Position numbers and translations under genes: made by a program. Shown here in pieces: positions 35,809-43,550 of a stretch of 51,419 bases of DNA. The notes beneath the pieces were generated by a model. That model saw only the letters and a list, made by a program, of their open reading frames with translations. It did not search any database and was not told where the DNA came from. Position 1 is the stretch's first letter. Each line of letters begins with the position of its first letter. Location of the stretch: positions 1 to 51,419 of the forward strand of contig PLNF01000087.1 in assembly GCA_003141715.1 (NCBI GenBank). The letters are read 5' to 3'. This DNA is from Bacteroidales bacterium. GTDB lineage: Bacteria > Bacteroidota > Bacteroidia > Bacteroidales > VadinHA17.

Positions 35809-37041
35809 TTAATATCTGAAAGCTTCAATTTGCTCCTTAATCTCTTTTAGGAATAAAGTAGCAGGTCCTCCATCAATTGCCCTGTGATCGTAGGTAAGTG
35901 AAAGTCCGATATAGGGAACGAAGCCGAATATATTATTTCCGATATTGGCAGGACGGTTTATTATTGTACATACACCAAGTATTGCTACCTGTGGCAGGTT
36001 GATTACCGGAGTGAACATTTCAACACCGTAGTTACCTAAATTTGAAACTGTGAAAGTAGCAGCAGCACTTTGTATCAACTCGGGGTTTATGCTGCCTTTC
36101 TTGCATGACTCTGCGACTGATTTCAGTTCTTTCGACAGTTTTGCAAGATCCATATCACCGGCATTTTTCACAGCTGGGACCATAAGTCCTCGCGGGGTAT
36201 CTACCGCAAGTCCGAGGTGGACTTTATGAAATGTTTTGATATGGTCATCAAGAAAATGGCTGTTAGCCTCCGGAAATTTCTCAAGCGCTCTTATTACGCA
36301 CCAGCATACCATATCGTTAAGCGTTATATCCTGCTGATTTTTATCAGTCGATAGTTTATTTTTGATATTTTGCCTGGCTTCCAGCAGATACCGTACATCA
36401 GCACTCATATGATGTGTTAGCTGTGCAGAGTTTTGAAGTGAAGAATAGATTGCTTTGGCAATAAGCTTCCGCACATTGCTAAGTGGTTTTTCTGTATATT
36501 CTGCTCCGGTTGGTTGAATGTTTTTTGTAACAACAGTATCACCGGAAAATACTTTTTCAATATCTATGGCGATAATCCTTCCGTTTGGTCCGGATCCCGG
36601 AAGGTTATTATAATTAAGTCCTTTATTCTCCGCCATCCGTTTTGCCCTGGGAGATATTCTGATTTTATCGCCATGATTTGGTTGATCTTCTATAGCCTCT
36701 GAAGCTTTTACAGCTTCTGAAGCTTCAGAAGCTGTAGATGCTATAGACGTAATAGATGCTATAGAGGGAGAAGGAGTAGGGTTGAAGGCTTCTGTTGTTT
36801 CGCCGCTTTTGCCAATGACTGCGACATTAACCAGAACCGGCACTTCGGCACCATCACCAAAAAAAACATCCAGCAGCATGCCTTCAACTGGCGATTCGAG
36901 ATCAAAAGAAGCCTTGTCTGTTTCGTACGAAAACAGGATATCGCCAACAGATACCCTCTCTCCTTTGCTCTTGAACCACCTGGTTATGATACATGTCTCG
37001 ACCGACTGACCCTGTTTTGGCATTATTACTGCTGTTGCCAT
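35809..37041 (-). CDS. 2-oxoacid dehydrogenase E2 (dihydrolipoamide acyltransferase)
   Basis: Three modules are visible in 410 residues. A lipoyl domain (1-80) carries the lipoylated lysine in SYETDKASFDLES. A peripheral-subunit-binding domain lies near 130-165 (RISPRAKRMAENKG to GPNGRI). A catalytic domain (about 185-410) ends with the active-site motif YDHRAIDGG. The linker after the lipoyl domain is a Ser/Ala/Glu/Ile-rich low-complexity run coded by repeats such as GCTTCTGAAGC, as is usual for swinging-arm linkers. It is the first gene of the E2-E1 operon, and a GntR-type palindrome lies only 10 bases upstream of its start. The acyl group carried is unknown. Confidence 0.92.
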   Translation of the reverse strand: MATAVIMPKQGQSVETCIITRWFKSKGERVSVGDILFSYETDKASFDLESPVEGMLLDVFFGDGAEVPVLVNVAVIGKSGETTEAFNPTPSPSIASITSIASTASEASEAVKASEAIEDQPNHGDKIRISPRAKRMAENKGLNYNNLPGSGPNGRIIAIDIEKVFSGDTVVTKNIQPTGAEYTEKPLSNVRKLIAKAIYSSLQNSAQLTHHMSADVRYLLEARQNIKNKLSTDKNQQDITLNDMVCWCVIRALEKFPEANSHFLDDHIKTFHKVHLGLAVDTPRGLMVPAVKNAGDMDLAKLSKELKSVAESCKKGSINPELIQSAAATFTVSNLGNYGVEMFTPVINLPQVAILGVCTIINRPANIGNNIFGFVPYIGLSLTYDHRAIDGGPATLFLKEIKEQIEAFRY

Positions 37042-37050
37042 TTTTTATTA

Positions 37051-37066
37051 ACTTGTAATTATAAGT
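37051..37066. promoter_or_regulatory. Candidate GntR operator 1, in front of E2
   Basis: ACTTGTAATTATAAGT is a 16-bp inverted repeat with one imperfect pair. It matches the second site at 37134-37149 in its left arm and differs mainly in the centre and one right-arm base. It lies 10 bases upstream of the E2 start on the minus strand, where a bound repressor would block transcription or elongation of the E2-E1 operon. Confidence 0.65.
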
Positions 37067-37133
37067 AAACGAAATTATTACAACTTATTATAGATAGTTC
37101 TATATATCAATGATTACAAAAATAATTCATTTA

Positions 37134-37149
37134 ACTTGTATTTACAAGT
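37134..37149. promoter_or_regulatory. Candidate GntR operator 2, in front of the regulator gene
   Basis: ACTTGTATTTACAAGT is a perfect inverted repeat with 7-bp arms. It lies 83 bases from operator 1, about eight helical turns, and 53 bases before the regulator's chosen ATG at 37202. Its place supports autoregulation of the GntR gene. It also overlaps the upstream ATG at 37136, which argues that this ATG is not the true start. Confidence 0.7.
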
Positions 37150-37201
37150 AAAAATACTTAAATTTACTTTTTATTACCATTTATATTTATTTAAATCTTT
37201 T

Positions 37202-37918
37202 ATGGTCGAACCGAAAACCTTACCCCGGTACAGGAGGCTTTATGAGATTCTAAGAAAACACATTTCAGATGGTGTTTACAAGGAGGGAGATCTTTTACCA
37301 TCTGAAAATGAGCTATGTCAGTTATATGGCATGACCCGTCCGACAGTGCGTCAGTCACTAAGCACACTCGCCGGCGACGGATATATCCGCAAGCACCAGG
37401 GCAAGGGAAGTATTGTTCATCATCTTCCAAGGGAGATTGGCATTCTTTCGGTTTCGGGGACTACCTCGGCAGTAGGTGACCGTAAACTGAAAACCACTAT
37501 CAATGTTAAGCCTGTACTGATGCAATGGCCTTCTGATTTTATGTTTCCTCTTACAGAGCTGGAAAAGGAATCGGGTTGCATTTATATGGAAAGGATCAGG
37601 TTTCTTGATGATGTTCCAATCTTTTACGATATCAGTTATATTGCAAACATAAACCTTCCCAGGATCACTTCACGACAGTTTGAAAACAGATCTCTTTTCC
37701 AGATCCTTAGAGATCATTACCATATTGAAATCAAAGGAGGCGATCAAAGGATCAAAGCCATTCCGGCAAGTGCAAAGATCAGCAGGTTCCTCCATCTGAA
37801 AAGGGACCAGCCGGTACTTCATCTTGAAAGAAAACTTGAGACAAATTATCACGATCTATTTCTATACTCCTCTATTTTTTGCAATACTGAAAAATATTCA
37901 ATATTCGGCAGATTTTAA
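37202..37918 (+). CDS. GntR-family (HutC/UTRA) transcriptional regulator
   Basis: The N-terminal winged helix-turn-helix is clear: RYRRLYEILRKHISDGVY, LLPSENELCQLYGMTRPTVRQ and GYIRKHQGKGSIV are its three parts. The remaining 160 residues match the UTRA effector-binding domain of the HutC branch, with YMERIRFLDDVPIFYD and the closing VLHLERKLET. The start at 37202 gives 238 residues and begins right before the DNA-binding domain. A further upstream ATG at 37136 would add 22 hydrophobic residues inside an operator and is rejected. It is divergent from the E2-E1 operon and probably controls it and itself through the two palindromes. Effector unknown; an acyl or sugar ligand is possible. Confidence 0.9.
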   Translation: MVEPKTLPRYRRLYEILRKHISDGVYKEGDLLPSENELCQLYGMTRPTVRQSLSTLAGDGYIRKHQGKGSIVHHLPREIGILSVSGTTSAVGDRKLKTTINVKPVLMQWPSDFMFPLTELEKESGCIYMERIRFLDDVPIFYDISYIANINLPRITSRQFENRSLFQILRDHYHIEIKGGDQRIKAIPASAKISRFLHLKRDQPVLHLERKLETNYHDLFLYSSIFCNTEKYSIFGRF

Positions 37919-38016
37919 CATCCTATAAATTCTTTTGTGTGAGAAGAAAATCACTATTTTTATAACTTTTGAATTTCTGAAAAATGAACCAATTTAACTA
38001 CTAATAAAGAACCTCA

Positions 38017-39336
38017 ATGAAAGATCAGAAAAGAACATGGTCAAGGCGCCAGTTCATAAATTCCGGTATTACCGGTATTGCCGGGATGATGATACTTCCA
38101 AAAATTGCTTCTTCAGGCAAATTACCAGTAGTTGCAGATATAAGGCTTGGATTTATTGGGATGGGGCAGCAATCAATGTTTTTACTTAACGGTTTTCTTC
38201 AGATTCCCGGTGTAAAAGTTATTGCCGGATGCGATGTTTATGGTGTTAAACGGAAAAGGTTTGAGAAGCGTGTTACAGCCTTCTATACAAAAGCGGGGAA
38301 AGAATCAAAAGTTGAAACTTACGAAAAATATCAGGATCTGTTAAACAGAACTGATATTGATGCTGTCGTCATTGCAGTTCCTGACCATTCACATGCAATG
38401 ATTGCCATTGCTGCATGTAAAGCCGGTAAGGATGTTTATCTTGAAAAACCAATGACTTTTACAATTAAAGAAGGTCAGGAATTGAAAAAAGCAGTTCGTC
38501 AATACAACAGGATTCTTGCTATTGGAAGCCAGCAGAGGTCAGACCCTGAATTTCAGCATGCTGTTAATCTTGTACAAACAGGTGCTCTCGGAAAAATAAC
38601 GAAAGTGAATGCCTATGTTGGTGACCCTCCGAAACCATATGATCTGCCTGCAGAACCAATCCCGGCTGATCTGAACTGGGATCTCTGGCTGGGATCGCTT
38701 CCTGAATCGATTCACTACAATAGTCAACTGGATCCTCCAATATCAATCAATCCTGAAAAAAATGAACAGTTCTGGGGAGCATGGCGTTGGTATAAAGAAA
38801 CGGGAGGCGGATTCACAACAGACTGGGGTGCTCATATGTTCGATATTGCCCAGTGGGGACTGGGAATGGACAAAAACGGTCCGGTTGAGGCATCTCCTAT
38901 TGGCGATGGGACAGAATATATGTCATTTAAATATGCCAGCGGCGTGGTAATGACTTCTGAACCTTTTGACGGAATTAAAACTAAAGGTGTAAAATTCTGG
39001 GGAGATAAAGGTTGGCTCGAAGTAGCAAGAGGATATTTTAGAGCCTCAGACCCGAAATTTAATCTGGAAAAGAAAGACACCTCAGATGGGCCATACGAAA
39101 CAAAAATTCCTCATCAGTTGAATTTTATTGAATCGGTTCGTTCGCGAAAAGATCCTGTTGTTTCGGTCGAAATAGGGCATAGCAGCTGTACAGTTTGTAA
39201 CCTTGGAAATATTGCCTGTACATTGAAAAGGACAGTCAAATGGAATCCAGCAACTGAAATTTTTATTGATGACACTGACGGTGCTGCAACAAAATTGCTG
39301 CACTATGAATATCGGAAGGGCTGGAAATTGTTGTAA
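38017..39336 (+). CDS. Tat-exported Gfo/Idh/MocA-family oxidoreductase
   Basis: The 439-residue protein starts with a twin-arginine signal (SRRQFINSGITG, Arg10-Arg11). The Rossmann fold (RLGFIGMGQQS) follows, then the family's catalytic EKP motif (Glu143-Lys144-Pro145). The C-terminal alpha/beta domain has TDWGAHMFDIAQWGLGMD near 270. Such proteins carry a tightly held NAD(P) and oxidise, reduce or isomerise sugars; exported members of Bacteroidota often act as glycosidases through oxidation-elimination. That activity is possible but not shown. It stands alone between the GntR gene and the cold-shock gene, so no substrate is suggested by its neighbours. Confidence 0.87.
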   Translation: MKDQKRTWSRRQFINSGITGIAGMMILPKIASSGKLPVVADIRLGFIGMGQQSMFLLNGFLQIPGVKVIAGCDVYGVKRKRFEKRVTAFYTKAGKESKVETYEKYQDLLNRTDIDAVVIAVPDHSHAMIAIAACKAGKDVYLEKPMTFTIKEGQELKKAVRQYNRILAIGSQQRSDPEFQHAVNLVQTGALGKITKVNAYVGDPPKPYDLPAEPIPADLNWDLWLGSLPESIHYNSQLDPPISINPEKNEQFWGAWRWYKETGGGFTTDWGAHMFDIAQWGLGMDKNGPVEASPIGDGTEYMSFKYASGVVMTSEPFDGIKTKGVKFWGDKGWLEVARGYFRASDPKFNLEKKDTSDGPYETKIPHQLNFIESVRSRKDPVVSVEIGHSSCTVCNLGNIACTLKRTVKWNPATEIFIDDTDGAATKLLHYEYRKGWKLL

Positions 39337-39445
39337 TTGAAAGGTCAGTCGTACTGCATCTCTTCGGACTTGCCCTCAGCGGAGACAGTGAGATCGCTGT
39401 TACTGCCAATTCAGGTTGGAGGGTCAGAAATAATAGTACAAAAAA

Positions 39446-39476
39446 TGAGGCTGAACATTTTTTTGTTACAGCCTCA
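39446..39476 (-). terminator. Intrinsic terminator after the cold-shock gene
   Basis: TGAGGCTG and CAGCCTCA form an 8-bp stem, extended by AACA/TGTT with one bulged A around a T-rich loop. Read on the minus strand, the stem is followed by a run of six T residues. It begins 21 bases after the cold-shock stop codon on that strand. This is the clearest rho-independent terminator in the window. Confidence 0.8.
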
Positions 39477-39497
39477 CTGGTATTAGTTTGAGTAAGA

Positions 39498-39695
39498 TTA
39501 ATCTACTCTTTTAACTTTTATGGCAACCGGTCCTTTTTCTCTCTCCTCAATTTCGAATTCAACTGCCTGACCTGCCTCAAGTTCGGTATGGGAAACCTCT
39601 AAACCTGAACGGTGGATAAAGATATCCTTATCATCTTCTGTTTGAAGGAATCCATAACCTTTTACTCTGTCATACCATTTAACAGTACCTTTCAT
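39498..39695 (-). CDS. Cold-shock domain protein
   Basis: A 65-residue single-domain nucleic-acid-binding protein. The two RNA-contact motifs are KGYGFLQ (RNP1, near residue 12) and DIFIHRS (RNP2, near 25). The C-terminal strand GPVAIKVKRV completes the five-stranded barrel. Such proteins melt RNA structure or act as antiterminators and need not be cold-induced. The gene lies 20 bases downstream of an RRM-protein gene on the same strand and ends in a good intrinsic terminator, so the two probably form one transcript. Cold-specific control cannot be judged from the leader. Confidence 0.93.
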   Translation of the reverse strand: MKGTVKWYDRVKGYGFLQTEDDKDIFIHRSGLEVSHTELEAGQAVEFEIEEREKGPVAIKVKRVD

Positions 39696-39715
39696 TGTTT
39701 TAGAATTTTTGTTTC

Positions 39716-40045
39716 TTACCTGTAGTTATCTCTTCTGTTTCCACCGCCAGTACCACCTCTGCGGTCGTTGTTATCACCACCTCTGAAATTACTTCTTCTG
39801 TCAGTCCTTTCGATGGATTCATTAACGATAATGTTTCTACCGCTAACTTCAGCTCCATTTAATTCCTCGATAGCTTTTTTTGCTTCAGCATCATTCGGCA
39901 TCTCAACGAAACCAAATCCTTTGCTTTTCCCAGAGTACTTGTCAATAATGATTTTTGCGGATGTTACTTCGCCATACTCTTCAAAGATTTCTTTTAATTC
40001 TGCTTCACTCATTTTAAAATGAAGACTTCCTACGTAAATGTTCAT
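39716..40045 (-). CDS. Single-RRM RNA-binding protein
   Basis: The first 80 residues are one RNA-recognition motif with IYVGSL (RNP2) and KGFGFVEM (RNP1). The last 30 residues are an Arg/Gly/Asn/Asp-rich flexible tail resembling RGG boxes. The 109-residue length is typical of the small RRM proteins of Bacteroidota, which act as global RNA-binding regulators in at least some gut species. The aromatic residues that stack on bases are kept. It is cotranscribed with the cold-shock gene downstream. A 338-base AT-rich leader region lies upstream, with a candidate promoter at 40078-40108. Confidence 0.92.
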   Translation of the reverse strand: MNIYVGSLHFKMSEAELKEIFEEYGEVTSAKIIIDKYSGKSKGFGFVEMPNDAEAKKAIEELNGAEVSGRNIIVNESIERTDRRSNFRGGDNNDRRGGTGGGNRRDNYR

Positions 40046-40077
40046 AATTCAAATAATTAAAGTATTTATAAAACAGG

Positions 40078-40108
40078 GACAAAGGTCATACTTATTTTTG
40101 AAAACAAA
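40078..40108 (-). promoter_or_regulatory. Candidate Bacteroidota promoter for the RRM-Csp operon
   Basis: On the minus strand a TTTG (-33 element, 40105-40108) is followed after 17 bases by GACCTTTG (40080-40087). This is one base off the TAnnTTTG -7 consensus of the primary Bacteroidota sigma factor. Transcription would begin about 28 bases before the ATG at 40045. Spacing is slightly shorter than the usual 19-21. Confidence 0.3.
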
Positions 40109-40260
40109 AAATAAATATTCATAATATATTGTATTTAAATCACTTTTTGGCATTATGCACTTTCCCAAAATGTAAAAAGCAACATCGCTATCAAATAATG
40201 ATATTCTATTTTATTAAACATTTGGTTTTATTATTTTGTTCGTTTAAAGATATATTTTTT

Positions 40261-40380
40261 GCCACCAAGACAACGAGGCACAAGGGCACAACAGCGCATT
40301 GTCTTAATGAGAGAAAAACTAAGAGACTATGAGACTAAGTGACGTAGAGACAAAGTCCCTCAAGTCCCTAAGTCTCTTCG
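40261..40380. repeat. Degenerate ACCAAGACAACGAGGCACAAG-type dispersed repeat
   Basis: The stretch starts with CCACCAAGACAACGAGGCAC. It continues through AAGAGACTATGAGACTAAG and CCCTCAAGTCCCTAAGTCTC, with many short near-copies of GAGACTAAG and its complement. It is bordered by the stop of the NYN gene. Similar words occur in other gaps of this window. It is non-coding on both strands. Confidence 0.5.
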
Positions 40381-40383
40381 TCG

Positions 40384-41166
40384 CTACTTGCGGTTCCTGA
40401 TATAGATATGTTTTATATGGTTCTGTCCTGATTCTCTCTCATCAATTTCAAAATCAAGCGACCTGATAAGTGGTGTAAGTTTCGGGAATCCGAAGTTCCT
40501 GGGATCAAAATCGGGTTGTTTTTTAAGGATCAGGTTACCTACATCGCCAAGATAGGCCCAACCGTTTTCATCAGCCAAATCAGTTATTGACGATGCAATA
40601 AGTCTTTTAACAATGCTGGCAGGGGTCTGGTTATCAGGATTTTCTGTCTTCTTCTTTTTCACAACAGGTTTCCCCTTTTTCCTGACTTCCGGAGCTGAAT
40701 CCAGTGCAGCTGTTGATGATGTTATTATTTCAAGATAGATAAATTTATCGCAGGCCACAATAAACGGATGAGGTGTTTTCCGTTCACCAATCCCTATCAC
40801 CTTCATACCCGCTTCCCTTAATCTTGTTGCAAGTCTCGTAAAATCGCTGTCGCTTGATACAATACAAAACCCATCGACTTTACCTGAATAAAGAATATCC
40901 ATTCCGTCAATTATCAGTGCTGAATCGGTGGAGTTTTTACCTTTTGTGTAACTATACTGCTGAATAGGTGTTATCGCATTTTCGAGAAGAACAGATTTCC
41001 AACCGGAAATTGTTGGTTTTGTCCAGTCTCCATAGATCCTTTTAAAAGTCGGAGTTCCGTACTTTGCTATTTCCTCCAGCATTCCTTTAACATTGCTGTA
41101 TGGTATATTGTCGGCATCAATCAGGACAGCCAGCCGTAAATCGTTTAATGTTTGCATAACAGGCAT
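40384..41166 (-). CDS. NYN-domain (LabA/DUF88-like) ribonuclease with LOTUS-like C-terminus
   Basis: Residues 10-150 form a PIN-fold NYN domain with acidic metal ligands Asp17 and Asp19 (VLIDADN), Asp81 (NSTDSAL) and Asp106/Asp108 (SSDSDFT). A Lys-rich linker of about 25 residues follows, then residues 190-255 with GWAYLGDVGNLILKKQPDFDP and IRSLDFEIDE. This matches the OST-HTH/LOTUS RNA-binding fold. The pairing is the common bacterial ancestor-like form of eukaryotic LOTUS RNases, so RNA cleavage is expected. It sits just upstream of the RRM and cold-shock genes on the same strand, separated by a repeat-filled gap. Target RNAs are unknown. Confidence 0.87.
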   Translation of the reverse strand: MPVMQTLNDLRLAVLIDADNIPYSNVKGMLEEIAKYGTPTFKRIYGDWTKPTISGWKSVLLENAITPIQQYSYTKGKNSTDSALIIDGMDILYSGKVDGFCIVSSDSDFTRLATRLREAGMKVIGIGERKTPHPFIVACDKFIYLEIITSSTAALDSAPEVRKKGKPVVKKKKTENPDNQTPASIVKRLIASSITDLADENGWAYLGDVGNLILKKQPDFDPRNFGFPKLTPLIRSLDFEIDERESGQNHIKHIYIRNRK

Positions 41167-41243
41167 TTAAAAATAACCTGCAATTTAGTCTATTTTGACC
41201 GGAAGTGTTCTATTTGATGCTTAACAATTGGTTAATAAGCCAA

Positions 41244-42779
41244 TTATTTTTTGGCCATGGACCACATCCTGATCAACATCACTCCATGTCTTCCTACACT
41301 TGCACTAAATTTATCTTTAAAGCTACCCATTTCTTTTTGTCTCCAAAGGTCTCTCACCTTTTGTTCTCCCGAAATACCGATATCAGTCCAGTTTGCAGTT
41401 ACCTTTGTTTCATTTTCGCCCCTATTGAATAATCCCACGGCATGTGATCCATCCTCCATCTGCCTTACCCAGACCTCCTTATCTCCATCCTTAGATACTC
41501 TGTAGCCCGGTTTCCCCAATGGATCCTGATCAACTTCGATCACTTCATCATTAGTAAGCAGGCTCAGGGTAAAATCATCCAGACGTGCTATATCTCCGCT
41601 AAAGATCAAAGGAGCAGCCACTATACTCCAGAGAGAAACCTGTGTGTATTGTTCATTGGGAGTAAGAGGTGTTGGAACTGTCTTTCCTTTCCAGTTGCTC
41701 AGGTAACCAAGTAGGAGGTAATCAGGATCGTTCCAACCGCCAGGTCCGGCGTAAAGATGGAGACTATCCCTGCTGTAGACATCAAACCCATCCCTGAAAA
41801 GAGCTGTACCTATACCTTCGAATGAACCACCAAGGTCGTCTGCCGTTCTCCAGCTTTGGCCTCCAACTTTTTTGCCCCATTTCCAGACACTACCCATTCC
41901 ATACTGACAAAGATTGAGTACTATGTCTCGTTTTTGTTGCTTAAGAATTTTACTCACAAGCAGGTATGGTTTCTGAAAATCAGGCATGGTATCTCTTTTG
42001 CCGATATTGCTATACGAACACCAGTCATATTTCAAAAAATCATAACCCCATTGCACAAACCTTGCTATATCCTGTTCCTCATGTCCGTATATAGCTGTAT
42101 GACCAGCGCAGGTTAAAGGACCCGGAGAAGTGTAGATACCTGCTTTTAAGCCTTTTAAATGTATATAGTCTGTCAGAGCTTTCATATCAGGAAATCTTTT
42201 ATTGGAATTGATCATACCGTTTTCATCGCGGGGTTCAGCAAGAAGTGTTGAGTCGGTTGATCCTGGCTTTGCAGACCAGAAATCATCAATGTTGATATAC
42301 ATATAACCATGGTCGATCATTCCCGAACTAACCATCGCATCAGCTGCACTACGCATGATTTTATCAGTCACATGATTCTCCCATACATACCAACTGTTCC
42401 AACCCATATGAGGAGTAAGTGCCAGTTTGTCGCCACAAACAATTTTAAATTCTCTTTTAGCAGATCCAAACTCATTGGTGACTCTGAAAGTGGTAAGATA
42501 ATCGCCTGGTTTATTGAGGATTCCTTTTATATGTCCGGTTTCCGGATCACATCTCAGACCGGCAGGGAGATTCAAAACCTCATATTTCATAGGTCTTTTT
42601 CCCGTTGCCGGTATTGTAAACAAAAATGGAGATCCCGGCCTCACTCCAAATATTTTTGCCCCGTTAATCCTTGGTTCCGGCCCGGGTTTGGGAGTAAGAA
42701 TAATCTCTGGCTCCTGAGAACCTGCGGTCAATGTTCCTGCAACAACCATTATAATCAGAAAAAGTAATCTTTTCTTCAT
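41244..42779 (-). CDS. GH27 alpha-galactosidase, exported
   Basis: The 511-residue enzyme has a signal peptide (ending near TAGSQ), a small beta-sandwich Ig-like domain (about 30-115) and the GH27 barrel from LALTPHMGWNSWYVW onward. A C-terminal beta domain closes the chain. The nucleophile is Asp252 in KYDWCSYS, and the acid/base is Asp314 in SWRTADDLGG. YINIDDFW near 162 shapes the galactose pocket. It releases terminal alpha-galactose (or alpha-N-acetylgalactosamine in relatives) from glycans in the periplasm or outside. It is a single-gene unit; the GH2 and CE7 genes are about 24 kb away, so no common substrate is implied. Confidence 0.93.
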   Translation of the reverse strand: MKKRLLFLIIMVVAGTLTAGSQEPEIILTPKPGPEPRINGAKIFGVRPGSPFLFTIPATGKRPMKYEVLNLPAGLRCDPETGHIKGILNKPGDYLTTFRVTNEFGSAKREFKIVCGDKLALTPHMGWNSWYVWENHVTDKIMRSAADAMVSSGMIDHGYMYINIDDFWSAKPGSTDSTLLAEPRDENGMINSNKRFPDMKALTDYIHLKGLKAGIYTSPGPLTCAGHTAIYGHEEQDIARFVQWGYDFLKYDWCSYSNIGKRDTMPDFQKPYLLVSKILKQQKRDIVLNLCQYGMGSVWKWGKKVGGQSWRTADDLGGSFEGIGTALFRDGFDVYSRDSLHLYAGPGGWNDPDYLLLGYLSNWKGKTVPTPLTPNEQYTQVSLWSIVAAPLIFSGDIARLDDFTLSLLTNDEVIEVDQDPLGKPGYRVSKDGDKEVWVRQMEDGSHAVGLFNRGENETKVTANWTDIGISGEQKVRDLWRQKEMGSFKDKFSASVGRHGVMLIRMWSMAKK

Positions 42780-42854
42780 AACTTTATTTTTAAGTAGCTT
42801 GATTCTATAAAAATATTTAGTTTGAACGACTTTCTGAACTAAAGCATGCCTGCC

Positions 42855-43319
42855 TTACTTCATTTTTCCGGTCATTTCCAGAATTTTGAGACGGAGAATG
42901 GTTGTTTGTTCAAGGACATTATCATCATAAGAATATTCCCCTTCACCTCCGTAATGGATCATTATGCTGTTCAAACCTGTTATTCTGTCGGCCTTTTCTG
43001 TGACGACAGAAATATTCCCATACCCAATGATGCTGGTGAATCTCATTCCCCAGTCACAACTCCTTTTCCCACTGTATATCTGATGGTCGATATCCATTTC
43101 AAAACAGACATAGTTATTCTGACGGATCATATCGAGTTTTTTCCCCGTGTTTGCACAATGAAAAAAAAGTGTCCGGTCAGGGTCATTGACGTATCCGAAA
43201 TTCATCGGTACAATATATGGGATATTATCATTAGCAAGAGCTATCCTGCACACATCTGCTTTTTGGATTATTTCTTCAATTTCCTGAATACCCGGTATTT
43301 CTCTGTCGCTTCGTCTCAT
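42855..43319 (-). CDS. NimA-like pyridoxamine-phosphate-oxidase-fold flavoprotein
   Basis: The 154-residue protein has the split-barrel FMN fold of the PNPOx superfamily. It starts with RRSDREIPGIQEIEEIIQKA, with CRIALANDNIPYIVPMNFGY as its first strands and LFFHCANTGKKLDMIRQN as the phosphate-binding region. This is the pattern of the NimA group. Some members reduce nitroimidazoles and give resistance in Bacteroides; many chromosomal relatives do not. No upstream IS promoter is seen, which argues against the mobilised resistance form. The gene directly follows a truncated tag remnant on the same strand. Confidence 0.83.
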   Translation of the reverse strand: MRRSDREIPGIQEIEEIIQKADVCRIALANDNIPYIVPMNFGYVNDPDRTLFFHCANTGKKLDMIRQNNYVCFEMDIDHQIYSGKRSCDWGMRFTSIIGYGNISVVTEKADRITGLNSIMIHYGGEGEYSYDDNVLEQTTILRLKILEMTGKMK

Positions 43320-43332
43320 TTATTTTGTTTTA

Positions 43333-43470
43333 TTAATTTAATACGCTCATAAGCCTTTCAAACGGTTCATCATCATTTTCAATAGGGAACCCATAATGAT
43401 TATCGTGATATTCCTTATGAAGAAAAAGTTGTTCTCCTGTTATCGTGGTTATGTAATCGCGATATTTCAT
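43333..43470 (-). pseudogene. tag: N-terminal remnant of DNA-3-methyladenine glycosylase I
   Basis: A 45-codon frame starts at ATG 43468-43470 and stops at 43333-43335. It reads MKYRDYITTITGEQLFLHKE, then YHDNHYGFPIENDDEPFERL and a short unrelated end. The Y-H-D-x-x-Y-G-x-P-x-x-x-D-x-x-x-F-E-x-L pattern is the conserved N-terminus of the Tag family, which removes 3-methyladenine from DNA. A whole enzyme has about 185-195 residues, so three quarters is missing. The nim gene begins 13 bases after the remnant's stop, which fits a deletion that removed the rest of tag. Confidence 0.75.
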
Positions 43471-43550
43471 GACCGTTATTTGTTACTCCTTATTTCCCTG
43501 ATTTGTGTATTGAATCTCAAAAAATATTCAATAAAAATAAAGAATTTTAT

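Larger units (their letters stand above)
40046..40383. other. Intergenic region upstream of the RRM gene
   Basis: The 338 bases contain no supported gene. The left part, next to the RRM start, is extremely AT-rich and holds a candidate Bacteroidota promoter. The right part (40261-40380) is a run of the dispersed purine-rich repeat described separately. No structured RNA with conserved-looking stems was recognised. Confidence 0.55.

Noticed and set aside
37136..37201. Upstream ATG start for the GntR regulator
   Set aside because: It lies inside a perfect palindrome that is probably the operator and adds 22 hydrophobic residues before the DNA-binding domain.
42309..42767. Open frame of 152 codons on the plus strand over the GH27 gene
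   Set aside because: It is antisense to a gene with both catalytic aspartates identified and has no recognisable domain.
42855..43319. NimA-like gene as an acquired nitroimidazole-resistance gene
   Set aside because: No insertion sequence or foreign base composition surrounds it, and chromosomal relatives are common; resistance cannot be claimed from the fold.
42846..43352. Open frame of 168 codons on the plus strand over the NimA-like gene
   Set aside because: It is antisense to a protein with clear PNPOx-fold motifs and has the composition of a reversed coding sequence.
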